Assembly (NCBI GenBank): GCA_016793245.1
Contig: JAEUHW010000384.1
Span: forward strand, 1 to 45,904
Length of the DNA stretch: 45,904 nucleotides
Source of the DNA: Planctomycetota bacterium
GTDB taxonomy: Bacteria; Planctomycetota; UBA1135; JADKAF01
Direction: 5' to 3'
Under the pieces are notes generated by a model. The model was not told where the DNA came from. It saw nothing but the letters and a program-made list of their open reading frames with translations, and did not search any database. Numbering within the stretch: the first letter of the stretch is position 1; each line of letters begins with the position of its first letter. The translations under genes were made by a program, and so were the position numbers. Of this stretch, positions 26,517-35,980 are shown in pieces.

Positions 26517-26614
26517 CGCGGCTCCTCGCGTACAGGTTCGGCCGGCGGAAGCGCCGGCGGAGTCGGGTGAGCAGAGGTGCGGCGCTGGTCTCGCGCCGCG
26601 CGAGCAACAGCATG

Positions 26615-26628
26615 TCATGAAGTCTTGA
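26615..26628. promoter_or_regulatory. Candidate operator upstream of ahcY
   Basis: A 14-bp imperfect palindrome, TCATGAAGTCTTGA (TCAwGA–N2–TCwTGA), 99 bp before the ahcY start and just below the preceding terminator. Ten of fourteen positions are symmetric. Spacing and AT content suit an ArsR-family dimer, and the regulator is encoded in the same operon. A second, fully symmetric GC dyad (CTCGCGC-C-GCGCGAG) lies at about 26591–26605. Confidence 0.3.
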
Positions 26629-26636
26629 AATAGCAA

Positions 26637-26676
26637 GGCGCGAGACGACTTCCGCGACCGAAAGTCGTCCCGCGCC
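26637..26676 (-). terminator. Terminator after the DUF1501 gene
   Basis: A 15-bp stem (26637–26651 with 26662–26676, one G·U pair) and a 10-nt loop, 24 nt beyond the DUF1501 stop. On the minus strand it is followed by CTTGCTATTTC, an AT-rich, moderately T-rich tail. It separates the DUF1800–DUF1501 operon from ahcY. Confidence 0.65.
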
Positions 26677-26700
26677 CCCGACCCGACCGATCGCCGGCCG

Positions 26701-28023
26701 CTAGAGCACGAAATCCAGGCCCGCTTGATAGTGGTCGGCTCCGAGCAGGGCCACGTCGTCCGCCCCGAGCACGCGGCGAAGGATCGTCGCGTACACCGAG
26801 CGGAAGTCCGTCGTCGAGACGGGATCGCCGTAGCGGTCGAGCGCCGAAGCTTGCAGGCTCGGATGCTGGCCGTAGAGCCCGCCGCGGACGCGCTCGCCGA
26901 TGGCGAAGATCGGGTAGGCGGTGCCGTGGTCCGTCCCGCGCGAACCGTTGGCCTCGAGCGTGCGCCCGAACTCCGAGATCGTGAGCAGCACGACCCGCTC
27001 TCGCAGCCCCTGACCGGCGAGGTCGTGGAAGAAGGCGCCCACCGCCTCCGAGAGCCACCGCAAGCGCTGCGGATGTCCGGTGTCGTCGGCCGCGGTGCGG
27101 CCCTGCGCCGAGTGCGTGTCGAAGCCGCCGAGCGAGAGATGGAAGACCTGCGGCTTCTCGGCGAGGCTCGCGGCGGTGAGGAGCTGCGAGAGCGTGCGGA
27201 AGCGCCCGGCGAGGCGGTTCCCCGCGGCGACGAGCGCGCCGTACTCGAGCGCCGGGTCGCTGCCGCCCCAGGTCCAGCCCGACGCCGCGCTCACGAACGC
27301 GGGGGATGCGCTCTGCGCGATGCGGCCGATGCGCAGGATCTCGCCGTGCGCGGAGGAGTCGGCGACCGCGCTCTGCCACGTCGCGCCGAACGCCGCGCTG
27401 CGATTCGCTTGGTCCCACCACGAGCGATGGTCGCGCGGGAGCTCGAAGTCGCCGAGCGAGCTGCCGATCATCTCGTTCGCGCGCGTCGCCTTCAGCACGC
27501 GCGACGCCCTCCCGCTGAGATCGACGCCGCGGATGACACCGTCGGCGGGATCGAAGCGCGTGTCGAGATAGCGCCCGAAGACCCCCGTGGCCAGCGGATT
27601 GATGCTGCCGCTGTCCATGATCTCGGTGCCGCGGAAGTGCGAGCGATCCATGCCCGGATAGCCCACGCCGTGCACGATGGCGACCTCGCCGAGATCGTAG
27701 AGCGACTTCAGGTGCGGGAGATTGGGATGCAGGCCGAACTCGGAGTCGAGCGGCAGCAGATCGCCCTCGGGGACCCCGAGCCCATCCGCGGTCGGCGGTC
27801 GCCACGTGTAGTAGTGCTCGGCATGCTGCCGGCCGAAGCCCGCAGGCACGACGGTGTTCAGCCCGTCGACGCCGCCGTCGAGCCGCAGCACGACGAGGAT
27901 CGGAGCGGCTCCGCTCACCGGCGCCGCCGCGCGCGCGGCGCGCGTGAGCAAGCCCGGGGCCGCGGCCATCGCGGCCGCGCTGCTGCCCCACTTCAGAAAG
28001 GCACGTCGAGAGACCTTGGACAT
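26701..28023 (-). CDS. DUF1501 family protein, Tat-exported
   Basis: 440 residues from ATG 28023, preceded by GGAGAGGAG at ~8 nt; this start is required for the signal. Residues 5–35 are a twin-arginine signal ([22 protein letters not shown]). The body has DUF1501 landmarks: [21 protein letters not shown], the aspartate/His motif [14 protein letters not shown], and [22 protein letters not shown]. The family has an alkaline-phosphatase/sulfatase-like fold and belongs to periplasm-facing proteins of unknown reaction, abundant in Planctomycetota. It begins 20 bp after the DUF1800 stop; the two families nearly always occur together. Tat export implies folding, perhaps with metal, in the cytoplasm. 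Confidence 0.93.
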   Translation of the reverse strand: MSKVSRRAFLKWGSSAAAMAAAPGLLTRAARAAAPVSGAAPILVVLRLDGGVDGLNTVVPAGFGRQHAEHYYTWRPPTADGLGVPEGDLLPLDSEFGLHPNLPHLKSLYDLGEVAIVHGVGYPGMDRSHFRGTEIMDSGSINPLATGVFGRYLDTRFDPADGVIRGVDLSGRASRVLKATRANEMIGSSLGDFELPRDHRSWWDQANRSAAFGATWQSAVADSSAHGEILRIGRIAQSASPAFVSAASGWTWGGSDPALEYGALVAAGNRLAGRFRTLSQLLTAASLAEKPQVFHLSLGGFDTHSAQGRTAADDTGHPQRLRWLSEAVGAFFHDLAGQGLRERVVLLTISEFGRTLEANGSRGTDHGTAYPIFAIGERVRGGLYGQHPSLQASALDRYGDPVSTTDFRSVYATILRRVLGADDVALLGADHYQAGLDFVL

Positions 28024-28043
28024 CGTGATGCTCCTCTCCTTCT

Positions 28044-29468
28044 TCACGCGAGCTGGTACTCGGGCAGCGCGAGCGCGAGATAGAAGACCCCGCGCAGCTT
28101 CGCTTCGACCTCTTCCGTGATCTCGACGAGCGAGAACGAGCCCGGCTGCAAGGTGCCCGGAGTGCTCGGTCCGCTGCCGGTCGGCGTATCGAGGTAGTCC
28201 GCCATGGCTTGGCGCTGCGCGGCGGCCACGCGATCGAGCTGCAGCAAGCGCAGCACGCGCTCGACCACCGCTTCGCTGAAGCGCGGCGCCGCGGGTGCCT
28301 CGAACTTGCGGAAGAGCTTCAGCACGTCGAAGCTGAGATCGGACTCGCGGCCGGTCGCGATGCGATTCGCGAGGCGATAGCGCAGCGCGAGGCTCGCCGT
28401 CGTGATCCAGTGGAGATGTCCGTCCCAGCCCGCGACGGTGGGCGGATTGAAGAGCGATTGCCCCATGCCGCGCAGCAGGCCGGTGATCTCCCAGATGATC
28501 TTCTTCTGGCTCACCTTCGGCCGCAGCATGCGGCGCATGCCGACGTAGAGCTCGACCGGCGACTTGATCGTGCTGCGCCGCGCGGTCTCCGACCAGAACT
28601 CGGGGTGGTTGAACAGCGCCCGCAGCACCTCCGCGACGCTCCGGCCGCTCGCGAGGTAGACGTTGGCCAAGTCCTGGACGTGCGCGGGCGGATGCGCGGG
28701 ATCGTAGCTCGGCATCGGGTAGCCGAAGAACTGCCAGAGCTTCTGCGCGAGGAACTCCGCGCAGGCGCGCGTCTCCGTGAGGCGCTGGATCACCCACTCG
28801 CCATCGCCGAGGCCCATGTTCGGGATGGTCTGGTCGCCGAAGAGCGCACCGAAGCTCTTCGGATCCGTGTCGTGATCGCGATCGCGGAACGCGAACACGG
28901 CGTCGCGATACATGTCGCCTTCGCGGCGCCAGCCGGTGAACGCGCGCGCCGCGGAGACGACGTCATCCTGCGTGTAGCCGCCGTGGATGCCGACGGTGTA
29001 GAGCTCCATCACCTCGCGGGCGAAGTTCTCGTTCGGCGCGCCCGCGCGGTTCGACTCGTTGTCGAGGAAGCGAATCGTGGCGGGCGACTTCGCGACCGCC
29101 ATCACCAGCGCCTGGAAGTCGCCGCGCGCCAGCGCACGGATGGCGCTCCACTGCTGCACGAGCGAGTAGATCGTGACGCCCGCGCCTTCGGCCTGCGTCG
29201 CGAAGTGGCTGTGCCAGAAGAGCTGGAGCTTCTCCTCCAACGGGCTCTTCGAGGCCGCCATGCGATCGAGCCACTCGAGCTCCAGGTCGGTCGAGGAATC
29301 GGCGCTCTTCAGCCCCTTCACGTTCGCGCGGTAATCGACCAGCGCATCGATCGCCGCCTCGCGCGTCGCGAAGCGCTTCATCCAGTAGCGCTCGATCGTC
29401 CGCTCGTCCTCGCCGAAGCCGGCGTGCCGCAGCAGATGCTCGAGGTCTTCTCGCACGAGGGCCGTCAT
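28044..29468 (-). CDS. DUF1800 family protein
   Basis: 474 residues from ATG 29468; the frame is open upstream but the family begins at MTALVREDLEHLLRHAGFG. Recognisable segments: EKLQLFWHSHFATQ, GAPNENFAREVMELYTVGIHGGYTQDDVVSAARAFTGW, and GQSLFNPPTVAGWDG. These match DUF1800, an uncharacterised helical family that pairs with DUF1501. No signal peptide was seen, so its location relative to the Tat-exported partner is unclear. A GGGAG lies about 11 nt upstream. It heads the two-gene operon ending at the terminator 26637–26676. Confidence 0.93.
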   Translation of the reverse strand: MTALVREDLEHLLRHAGFGEDERTIERYWMKRFATREAAIDALVDYRANVKGLKSADSSTDLELEWLDRMAASKSPLEEKLQLFWHSHFATQAEGAGVTIYSLVQQWSAIRALARGDFQALVMAVAKSPATIRFLDNESNRAGAPNENFAREVMELYTVGIHGGYTQDDVVSAARAFTGWRREGDMYRDAVFAFRDRDHDTDPKSFGALFGDQTIPNMGLGDGEWVIQRLTETRACAEFLAQKLWQFFGYPMPSYDPAHPPAHVQDLANVYLASGRSVAEVLRALFNHPEFWSETARRSTIKSPVELYVGMRRMLRPKVSQKKIIWEITGLLRGMGQSLFNPPTVAGWDGHLHWITTASLALRYRLANRIATGRESDLSFDVLKLFRKFEAPAAPRFSEAVVERVLRLLQLDRVAAAQRQAMADYLDTPTGSGPSTPGTLQPGSFSLVEITEEVEAKLRGVFYLALALPEYQLA

Positions 29469-29648
29469 CGCTCTTCTGCTCCCTGCATTCCCATCTCTTC
29501 CATCCGCGCTGGGGAAGAGGATCGGTCGGCAGGTCACTTGGCATGCACAGCCCTTCCTTCGCCATGGTAGGAATGGCCCAGGAAGCTGCACTTGGCATCG
29601 GCCTTGCGAGGGGCGGCGACCGCGTGCAGATGCGAGGAATGGCGATGA

Positions 29649-29696
29649 AACGATGCGAGCCGATCCGCGCCTGCGCGCGGATCGGCTCGCATCGTT
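29649..29696 (-). terminator. Long perfect hairpin after aconitase
   Basis: Arms 29649–29670 and 29675–29696 are perfectly complementary over 22 bp with a 4-nt CTGC loop. It lies 29 bp beyond the aconitase stop and upstream of the DUF1800 gene. No U-tract follows on the minus strand (TCATCGCC). It probably ends or stabilises the aconitase transcript. Confidence 0.6.
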
Positions 29697-29724
29697 CGGC
29701 GGTTGACGAGACCGCGGCTGGAGC

Positions 29725-31998
29725 TCAGCTCTTCGCGCCGAGCAGGTTCAGCGCCGAGCCGGCGCGGAACCACGCGATCTGCTCCTCGTTCAGCGTCTGG
29801 CGCAGGACGATCTCCTGCTTCGCGCCGCCGGGCTGATGCAGCACGGCCTTCAGCTCGCGCCCGGGAGCCAAGCTCGCGAGGCCGAGGATCGAGATCTTCG
29901 TCTGCTCGCCGACGAGCTCGTAGTCCTTCGGGTTCGCGAAGGTGAGCGGCAGGACGCCCTGCTTCTTCAGGTTCGACTCGTGGATGCGCGCGAAGGAACG
30001 CGTGATCACGGCCGCGACGCCGAGCAAGCGCGGCGACATCGCCGCGTGCTCGCGGCTCGAGCCCTCGCCGTAGTTCTCGTCGCCGACCGCGATCCAGCGC
30101 AGGCCCTGCGCCTTGTAGGCGCGCGCGATCTTGCTGTACGCCTCACCGCGCTGCCCCGTGAGCGCGTTGAAGCCGACCCCCGCTTCCCCGGTGAACGCGT
30201 TGATCGAGCCGGAGAACATGTTGTCGGAGATGTTGTCGAGATGGCCGCGGAACTTGAGCCACGGCCCGGCGGGCGAGATGTGGTCCGTCGTGCACTTGCC
30301 CTTCGCCTTCATCAGCACGGGCAGCTCGACGAAGTCCTTGCCATCCCACTTCGGGAAGGGCGAGAGGAGCTGGAGGCGCTGGCTCTTCGGATCGACCTTC
30401 ACGTCGACCTTCGCGCCGTCGGCGGCAGGAGCCTGGTAGCCCTGCGTGTCCTTGACGAAGCCCTTCGCCGGTAGATCCGGAGCGGGGCCGGGAGGCGCCA
30501 GCACGAACTCCTCGCCGTTGGCACCCTTCACCTTGTCGGTGAGCGGATTGAAGCTGAGGCGCCCGGCGATACCGTACGCGAGCACGATCTCGGGGCTCGC
30601 GATGAAGGCCTCGGTCGACTTCAGGCCGTCGTTGCGCTGCGGGAAGTTGCGATTGAACGACGTGATGATCGAGTTCTTCTCGCCCTCCTTCATGTCGTCG
30701 CGCTTCCACTGGCCGATGCACGGGCCGCACGCGTTGGCGAGCACGGTGGCGCCGACCTTCTCCAAGGTCGCGAGCTGGCCGTCGCGCTCGATCGTCGCGC
30801 GCACCTGCTCGGAGCCCGGCGAGACGAGGAAGGGCACCGCGACCTTCGCGCCGTGCTTCGAAGCCTGCGAGGCGACATCGGCCGCGCGCGCGATGTCCTC
30901 GTAGGAGGAGTTCGTGCACGAGCCGACGAGCGCCGAGGAGAGGCGATCGGAATAGCCGTGCTTCTTCACGTCGGCGGCCATCTGCGAGACGGGGCGCGCG
31001 AGGTCCGGCGTGTGCGGCCCGACGATGTGCGGCTCCAGCGTGGAGAGGTCGATCTCGACGATCTGGTGGTAGTACTTCTCGGGGCTCTTCTCGACCTCGG
31101 GATCGGCGACGAGCATCGCGCGATGCTTCTCGGCGAGCTCGGCGAGTGCGGCGCGCTCGGTCCCGCGGAGATACGCGGCCTGGCGCGCATCGAAGGGGAA
31201 GATCGAGGTCGTGGCCCCGAGCTCGGCGCCCATGTTCGTGATCGTGGCCTTGCCGGTGCAGGAGATCGAGGCGACGCCGGGGCCGAAGTACTCGACCACC
31301 GCGTTCGTCCCGCCCTTCACGGTGAGGATGCCGCAGAGCTTCAGGATGACGTCCTTCGGCGCGCTCCAGCCGTTCAGCTTGCCCGTGAGGCGCACGCCGA
31401 TGGTCTTCGGATAGAGCACCTCCCACGGGAAGCCGGCCATCACGTCGACGGCATCGGCGCCGCCGACGCCCGAGGCGAACATGCCGAGGCCGCCCGCGTT
31501 CGGCGTGTGCGAGTCGGTGCCGATCATCATCCCGCCGGGGAACGCGTAGTGCTCGAGCACCACCTGGTGGATGATCCCCGAGCCCGGCTTCCAGAAGCCG
31601 AGGCCGTAGCGCGCGCCCGCCGACGAGAGGAAGTCGTAGACCTCGCGGTTCGTGTCGGAGGCGACGGCCAGATCCTTCGCCGCGCCGACGCGCGCCTGGA
31701 TCAGGTGGTCGCAGTGGATCGTGGTCGGCACCGCGGCGGTCTGCCGGCCCGCCGACATGAACTGCAGGATCGCCATCTGCGCGGTCGCGTCCTGGAGCGC
31801 CACGCGATCGGGGCGGAGCTGCAGATAGCTCCTGCCCGCATCGAGGTCCTGCCCTTGCGGGTCGTCGAGGTGCCCGAAGAGCACCTTCTCCATCATCGTC
31901 AGTGGGCGACCGACGCGCTTGCGGACGATGTCCAAGCGCTTCTGCATGTGGTCGTAGACGCGGGCGACGAATTGCGGAGTGCTATCGATGGCGCTCAT
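29725..31998 (-). CDS. acn: Aconitate hydratase, mitochondrial type
   Basis: 757 residues from ATG 31998. Converts citrate to isocitrate in the TCA cycle. The three [4Fe-4S] ligands are C361 ([12 protein letters not shown]), C424 and C427 ([11 protein letters not shown]). Other family blocks: [42 protein letters not shown] and [19 protein letters not shown]. Length and wording ([21 protein letters not shown]) resemble eukaryotic mitochondrial aconitase rather than the ~890-residue bacterial AcnA or AcnB. Monocistronic by appearance, divergent from the MFS gene, and ended by the hairpin at 29649–29696. Confidence 0.95.
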   Translation of the reverse strand: MSAIDSTPQFVARVYDHMQKRLDIVRKRVGRPLTMMEKVLFGHLDDPQGQDLDAGRSYLQLRPDRVALQDATAQMAILQFMSAGRQTAAVPTTIHCDHLIQARVGAAKDLAVASDTNREVYDFLSSAGARYGLGFWKPGSGIIHQVVLEHYAFPGGMMIGTDSHTPNAGGLGMFASGVGGADAVDVMAGFPWEVLYPKTIGVRLTGKLNGWSAPKDVILKLCGILTVKGGTNAVVEYFGPGVASISCTGKATITNMGAELGATTSIFPFDARQAAYLRGTERAALAELAEKHRAMLVADPEVEKSPEKYYHQIVEIDLSTLEPHIVGPHTPDLARPVSQMAADVKKHGYSDRLSSALVGSCTNSSYEDIARAADVASQASKHGAKVAVPFLVSPGSEQVRATIERDGQLATLEKVGATVLANACGPCIGQWKRDDMKEGEKNSIITSFNRNFPQRNDGLKSTEAFIASPEIVLAYGIAGRLSFNPLTDKVKGANGEEFVLAPPGPAPDLPAKGFVKDTQGYQAPAADGAKVDVKVDPKSQRLQLLSPFPKWDGKDFVELPVLMKAKGKCTTDHISPAGPWLKFRGHLDNISDNMFSGSINAFTGEAGVGFNALTGQRGEAYSKIARAYKAQGLRWIAVGDENYGEGSSREHAAMSPRLLGVAAVITRSFARIHESNLKKQGVLPLTFANPKDYELVGEQTKISILGLASLAPGRELKAVLHQPGGAKQEIVLRQTLNEEQIAWFRAGSALNLLGAKS

Positions 31999-32180
31999 GG
32001 TTCCAGGCGCTCCCGGGGATCGCGGGTCGAGGCGGCCGCCGCGGAGGGGGTCCGGCCGGCGAACGAAGGCGAAGAGTCTCGCAGCTCGGCCCGCGCTCGC
32101 CAAGACCGACGCACGCGCACCACTAGCGCCGCGGCCGCGGTTCTCAGGTATCGTGCGCCCTTCCGCCTCACCGCGAACCG

Positions 32181-33434
32181 ATGCCTGCCCCGTCGATCGG
32201 CTACCTCGAGCTCCTGCGCCGCCGCCCGGCTTATCGGCGGCTCTTCCTCGGCGAGGTGATCTCGTTCTTCGGGGACTGGTTCAACACGATCGCGCTGCTG
32301 ACCGCCGTCGAGGCCATCACCCCGCCCGAGGAGCTCGGGCGCGCCATGGCCGGCGTGATGGTGGCGAAGCACCTGCCGGCGTTCCTGATCTCGCCCCTCT
32401 CGGGACCGCTGGTCGATCGCTTCGATCGCCGCCGACTGCTCCTCGCGATGGACTTCGCGCGCATCGCCGGCGTGATCGCCCTCATCGCGAGCTACGGCGC
32501 CGGCTCGCTCCTCGGGATCTACCTCAGCACCATCGCGATGATGTCGTGCGCCGCGATCGCCTTCGCGACCAAGAATGCCGCGGCGCCGATGCTGCTCGAC
32601 GCGCGCGAGCTCCCGGCGGCGAACGCGCTCTCCGGCGGCGCGTGGTCGGTGATGCTCGCCCTCGGCTCGGCCGCCGGGGGCTTCGTGACGAGCCAACTCG
32701 GCGTCGTGGCGTCGTTCGGGATCGACGGAGCGACCTTCGCGCTCTCCGCGCTCTGCTTCCTCGGTCTGCCGCGCCTCGTGCCCCCCGCCGCGAGCGAGGG
32801 CTTTCGCGAGACCGGCTTCCTCGACGCGCTGCGCTATCTCGTGCGCACGCCGTACGTGCTCTCTCTGGTCCTGCTGAAGCCGCTGCTCGGCTTCGCCGGC
32901 GGGATCTTCACGCTGCTGCCGCTCTGGGGCACGCGCGTCTTCGAAGAGGCCGCGGGCGCGCACACGATGGGCCTGCTCTACGCCTCGCGCGGCGTCGGTG
33001 CGGCGGTCGGTTCGCTCCTCGTGCGCACCTGGATCGGCGACGAGCCGCGCACCCTCCACCGCGCGATCCTCGTCGGCTTCGCCGCGATGGGCCTCGGCTA
33101 CGCGCTGCTCGCCGCGGCACCGAGCTTCCCGCTCGCGGCGCTCTGCTTCCTCGGCGCCGCCATCGGCGGCTCTACGGTGTGGGTCTTCAGCGGGATCCTG
33201 CTGCAGTGGTACGGCGATCGCCGCTATCACGGCCGGCTCTTCGCGCTCGACTTCGCGCTGCACACGGTGTTGCTCGCGATCTCTTCGTGGAGCTTCGGCG
33301 CGCTCTACGACGCGGGCTGGTCCGTGCGCGAGCTCACCGCGATCTGCGCGCTGCTCGTCCTGCCCGCGCTCGCCGTCTGGTCCATCACCTTGCTCTCCAC
33401 TCGCGCTCCCCTGCCCTCGAAGCCCAAGTCATGA
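32181..33434 (+). CDS. MFS transporter
   Basis: 417 residues with about 11–12 hydrophobic segments. [28 protein letters not shown] is the usual opening of the MFS group that includes macrolide-efflux-like MefA/Tet(V) relatives, and the loop between segments 2 and 3 reads [17 protein letters not shown], the conserved GxLaDRxgRrr motif. Substrate unknown; drug or metabolite efflux is the default guess. Its stop overlaps the CoA-binding gene start as ATGA. Divergent from aconitase over 182 bp. Confidence 0.88.
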   Translation: MPAPSIGYLELLRRRPAYRRLFLGEVISFFGDWFNTIALLTAVEAITPPEELGRAMAGVMVAKHLPAFLISPLSGPLVDRFDRRRLLLAMDFARIAGVIALIASYGAGSLLGIYLSTIAMMSCAAIAFATKNAAAPMLLDARELPAANALSGGAWSVMLALGSAAGGFVTSQLGVVASFGIDGATFALSALCFLGLPRLVPPAASEGFRETGFLDALRYLVRTPYVLSLVLLKPLLGFAGGIFTLLPLWGTRVFEEAAGAHTMGLLYASRGVGAAVGSLLVRTWIGDEPRTLHRAILVGFAAMGLGYALLAAAPSFPLAALCFLGAAIGGSTVWVFSGILLQWYGDRRYHGRLFALDFALHTVLLAISSWSFGALYDAGWSVRELTAICALLVLPALAVWSITLLSTRAPLPSKPKS

Positions 33435-33841
33435 GCGACCAACACGATCTCATCCAGCGTTTCCTCTCCGCCAAGCGCTTCGCCGTCGTCGGCGCGAGCA
33501 ACGACCACAGCAAGTACGGCGCGAAGGTCTTCGCCTGCTACCTGCAGAATCAGCGCGAGGTCTATCCGGTGAACCCGCGCGAGAAGGAGATCCAAGGGCA
33601 CCAGGCTTTTGCCTCGCTCGACGACTTGCCGCAGCGCGTATCGTCGGTGTCGATCATCACGCCGCCGGCCGTGACCGAGCGCGTCGTCGAGGACGCCGCC
33701 CGCATGGGCGCCACCAGCGTCTGGATGCAGCCGGGCGCCGAGAGTCCGGCCGCGATCCGGAAGGCCGAGGAGCTCGGGCTCGAGGTCATCGCGGGAGGAC
33801 CATGCCTGCTCGTCGTGCTGGGTTATCGCGAGCGCTGGTGA
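33431..33841 (+). CDS. CoA-binding (YccU-like) domain protein
   Basis: 136 residues. A Rossmann-fold CoA-binding protein resembling YccU and the N-terminal domain of succinyl-CoA synthetase alpha. The nucleotide loop is FAVVGASNDHSKYGAKV (17–33); further blocks are VYPVNPREKEIQG, SIITPPAVTERVVEDAARMGATSVWMQPGAES and GLEVIAGGPCLLVVLG. The full family length is present. The ATG overlaps the MFS stop (ATGA), so it is coupled to the transporter. Physiological role of the family is not well defined. Confidence 0.92.
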   Translation: MSDQHDLIQRFLSAKRFAVVGASNDHSKYGAKVFACYLQNQREVYPVNPREKEIQGHQAFASLDDLPQRVSSVSIITPPAVTERVVEDAARMGATSVWMQPGAESPAAIRKAEELGLEVIAGGPCLLVVLGYRERW

Positions 33842-33890
33842 GCCTCGAGGACGAGTTCTCGTGAGACCGCGGAGATGGCTCTGCGGAGGG

Positions 33891-33919
33891 TTGACGGATC
33901 GGACGATCGCCCCCACGAT
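33891..33919 (+). promoter_or_regulatory. Candidate sigma-70-like promoter
   Basis: TTGACG at 33891–33896 and CACGAT at 33914–33919 with 17-bp spacing, 43 bp before the start of the secreted protein gene at 33962. The -35 box is near-perfect; the -10 box matches only 3 of 6 positions. Confidence 0.25.
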
Positions 33920-33961
33920 CGAGGCTCAAGGCCCAGCCCCACCGGATCCTTGGAGAACTGC

Positions 33962-35029
33962 ATGTCCGCTCGTCTCGCTCTCGCCGGCGCCCTCGCCGGC
34001 CTCGCCCTCTTCCCCCTCAGCACCTTCGCCCAGACCTCGGTGGTCTTCCCGCCCGAATACGAACGGGCCTGGGGCCGAGGCAGCTCCGCGCTGCTCGGCG
34101 GCAACTCGACCCGCACGCAGCTCATCGTCGCGAATCCCTTCGCCGCCGGGACCAACATCCTGGGCGTGGGTTTCCGACCGACGGCCAGCACCGTCGATCG
34201 CGCGTCGTTCACGGCCGACATGGAGATCCGCATCTCCAGCACAACCGCGACGCCCGGGGCCCTGAGCTCGACCTTCGCCAACAACACCGGCTCGGACGAG
34301 ATCGTGATCGTCCCGCGCCAGACCGTGACGATCCCGGCGATGCCCGCGAATCGCTCGACGGGCTTCTTCGCGCAGGTGCTCTTCCCGGCGCCGTTCATCT
34401 TCGCCACGAACAGCGCTCCGAACCTCTGCGTCGACGTGCTGATCTACGGTCGCTCGGCAGGCGCGAGCTGGAGCACGGACCGCGCGTTCGCCAGCGCGAA
34501 CGGCCGCGCGGCGAACGCCGGCCTCGGCTGCGGCACCGGGACCATCAGCTCCACGAGCACCGGCGGCACCTACATCGGCGGCTCGACGATCAACGTGACG
34601 CTCGCCAACGCGGCTCCGCTCGCGCCGGCGTGGCTGATCCCGAGCCTCGATCAGAAGGAGTTCCTGCCCGGCTTGCCGCTGCCCTTCTCGCTAGCCCCCC
34701 TGGGCGCGGGCGCCGGCTGTGATCTCCTGGTCGATCTCTCGGCCGGCTCCTTCGGCCTCGGAACGGATGCCGCGGGCGCCGCGGCGTTTTCGTTCACCAT
34801 GCCCCCGGGCCTCGGGCGCTTCGGCATCGGCTGGCAGTGGCTCTACATCGGCACGGCAACGCCGGCGAATCCGATCGGCTTCTACACCACCGCGAGCCGC
34901 GCGACCTGGATCGGTCCCGAGGTGAGCGTCCCGAACGTGCAGTACGTGTGGGATCTCTCCAACGTGAACAACGCGACGGGCAACGCGACGACCGACTCGA
35001 CGCCCATCATGGAGATCATCCGCATCTGA
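33962..35029 (+). CDS. Secreted protein with C-terminal planctomycete module
   Basis: 355 residues from ATG 33962 with GGAG 8 nt upstream. Signal peptide 1–24 (ending LSTFAQ). The middle is Thr/Ser/Asn-rich with many strand-like stretches and few charged residues, typical of a secreted beta-protein. NAAPLAPAWLIPSLDQKEFLPGL starts a last ~115-residue region with GTDAAGAAAFSFTMPPGLGRFGIGWQWLYIG, matching in layout the ends of the FG-GAP and LamG proteins of this window. No known domain otherwise. A perfect hairpin follows 40 bp after the stop. Confidence 0.8.
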   Translation: MSARLALAGALAGLALFPLSTFAQTSVVFPPEYERAWGRGSSALLGGNSTRTQLIVANPFAAGTNILGVGFRPTASTVDRASFTADMEIRISSTTATPGALSSTFANNTGSDEIVIVPRQTVTIPAMPANRSTGFFAQVLFPAPFIFATNSAPNLCVDVLIYGRSAGASWSTDRAFASANGRAANAGLGCGTGTISSTSTGGTYIGGSTINVTLANAAPLAPAWLIPSLDQKEFLPGLPLPFSLAPLGAGAGCDLLVDLSAGSFGLGTDAAGAAAFSFTMPPGLGRFGIGWQWLYIGTATPANPIGFYTTASRATWIGPEVSVPNVQYVWDLSNVNNATGNATTDSTPIMEIIRI

Positions 35030-35068
35030 TCGGGAGTCGCATACCGTCCACTCGGCGCAGTGGATGGA

Positions 35069-35101
35069 GCGAGGGGAGCGCGCGTCGCGCGCTCCCCTCG
35101 C
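35069..35101. terminator. Bidirectional GC hairpin terminator
   Basis: A perfect 15-bp stem (GCGAGGGGAGCGCGC and its complement) with a 3-nt loop, placed between the convergent genes ending at 35029 (+) and 35103 (-). It ends 1 bp before the minus-strand stop codon. A short T run (CATTTCC) follows on the plus strand. Confidence 0.7.
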
Positions 35102-35102
35102 G

Positions 35103-35864
35103 TCATTTCCGGAGCTCGGGCTCGGCCTGCGAGACGAGCTGCGCCTGCAAGCGCTCGAGCACTTGCGCGCTGCGCCGCCCGTGCCAGGCATGCGCGGGCC
35201 CCATGCAGGCGTAGATCCAGCCCGCCATCGCGTTCTGCTGCGGCCACAGCAGCGCGATCGCGAGCGAAGCGACGCCGATCGAGGCGCTGATCGCATGCGC
35301 TCGGAGCGCTGCACGCGTGAGATGCTCTTCGATCGCGTCGAGCTCGAGCTCGCGTCGGCGACTCCAAGCGTGGCGATGCAGGCACCAGAGCATGCCGAAC
35401 ACAGCGATCACGCCCGCGCTATAGAAGGGCATGAGCCAGAATCCCTCGCCCGCCGCGAGATAGGGCCCGTCGACGGGCGGACTCAGCGCGCCGCCCGAGA
35501 AGCGCCAGAGCAGGAAGGACGCGAGGAAGCGCAGCGGATAGACGTAGGCCAGTACCAGGAAGAGGAACGCCGCGTTCAGCGCCACCGTCGGCGCATCCTC
35601 CAGACCGAAGCGCCGGAAGAAGAGGTGGTGCGAATACCAGAGCAGCATCAGCATCGCGAAGCAGAGCCCGAGCGCCGGCAGATGCCGCAGCCCGAGCAGG
35701 AGCTCCGCGTAGCTGTGCGGGATCGGGATCGAGGTGACGAGGAACGCGAGGGCGAGCGCGAAGACGCCGTCGGAGAGCGCCTCCACGCGCGAGACGGCGC
35801 CGCCGCGCCAGCGGAACCAGCGGTCGGTCGGGGCCGTGCGTTGGAAGAGGTGCTCGCGGAGCAT
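35103..35864 (-). CDS. TMEM175-like (DUF1211) potassium channel
   Basis: 253 residues from ATG 35864. The first helix carries RVEALSDGVFALALAFLV (about 26–43), the RxxxFSDGxFxIAxT signature of TMEM175/DUF1211 channels, with Leu in place of the usual Phe of FSD. Six hydrophobic segments follow, including LCFAMLMLLWYSHHLFF and VALNAAFLFLVLAYVYPLRF, the latter typical of the helix 3–4 region. Bacterial TMEM175 proteins are tetrameric six-helix K+ channels in the inner membrane. Arg/Gln-rich C-terminal tail. Convergent with the secreted protein gene; divergent from 35981. Confidence 0.82.
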   Translation of the reverse strand: MLREHLFQRTAPTDRWFRWRGGAVSRVEALSDGVFALALAFLVTSIPIPHSYAELLLGLRHLPALGLCFAMLMLLWYSHHLFFRRFGLEDAPTVALNAAFLFLVLAYVYPLRFLASFLLWRFSGGALSPPVDGPYLAAGEGFWLMPFYSAGVIAVFGMLWCLHRHAWSRRRELELDAIEEHLTRAALRAHAISASIGVASLAIALLWPQQNAMAGWIYACMGPAHAWHGRRSAQVLERLQAQLVSQAEPELRK

Positions 35865-35980
35865 GGCGAGGGTTCTCGCCGGGGCGCGGCGCGCGTGCAA
35901 GCGAGGCCCGAGAGTACGGGCTCCTCGATTTGCGTTACCATCGCGGCTCCTCCGCCCGCCCCGACCTCCGAGGAATCGCG

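Noticed and set aside
26517..26636. SAH riboswitch in the ahcY leader
   Set aside because: The leader does not show the conserved core I would expect; I see only hairpins and the ArsR-like dyad. A covariance-model search would settle it.
28209..29570. A 453-codon plus-strand frame across the DUF1800 gene
   Set aside because: Composition is Arg/Ala/Glu/His-rich without recognisable domain; the minus-strand DUF1800 frame is conserved.
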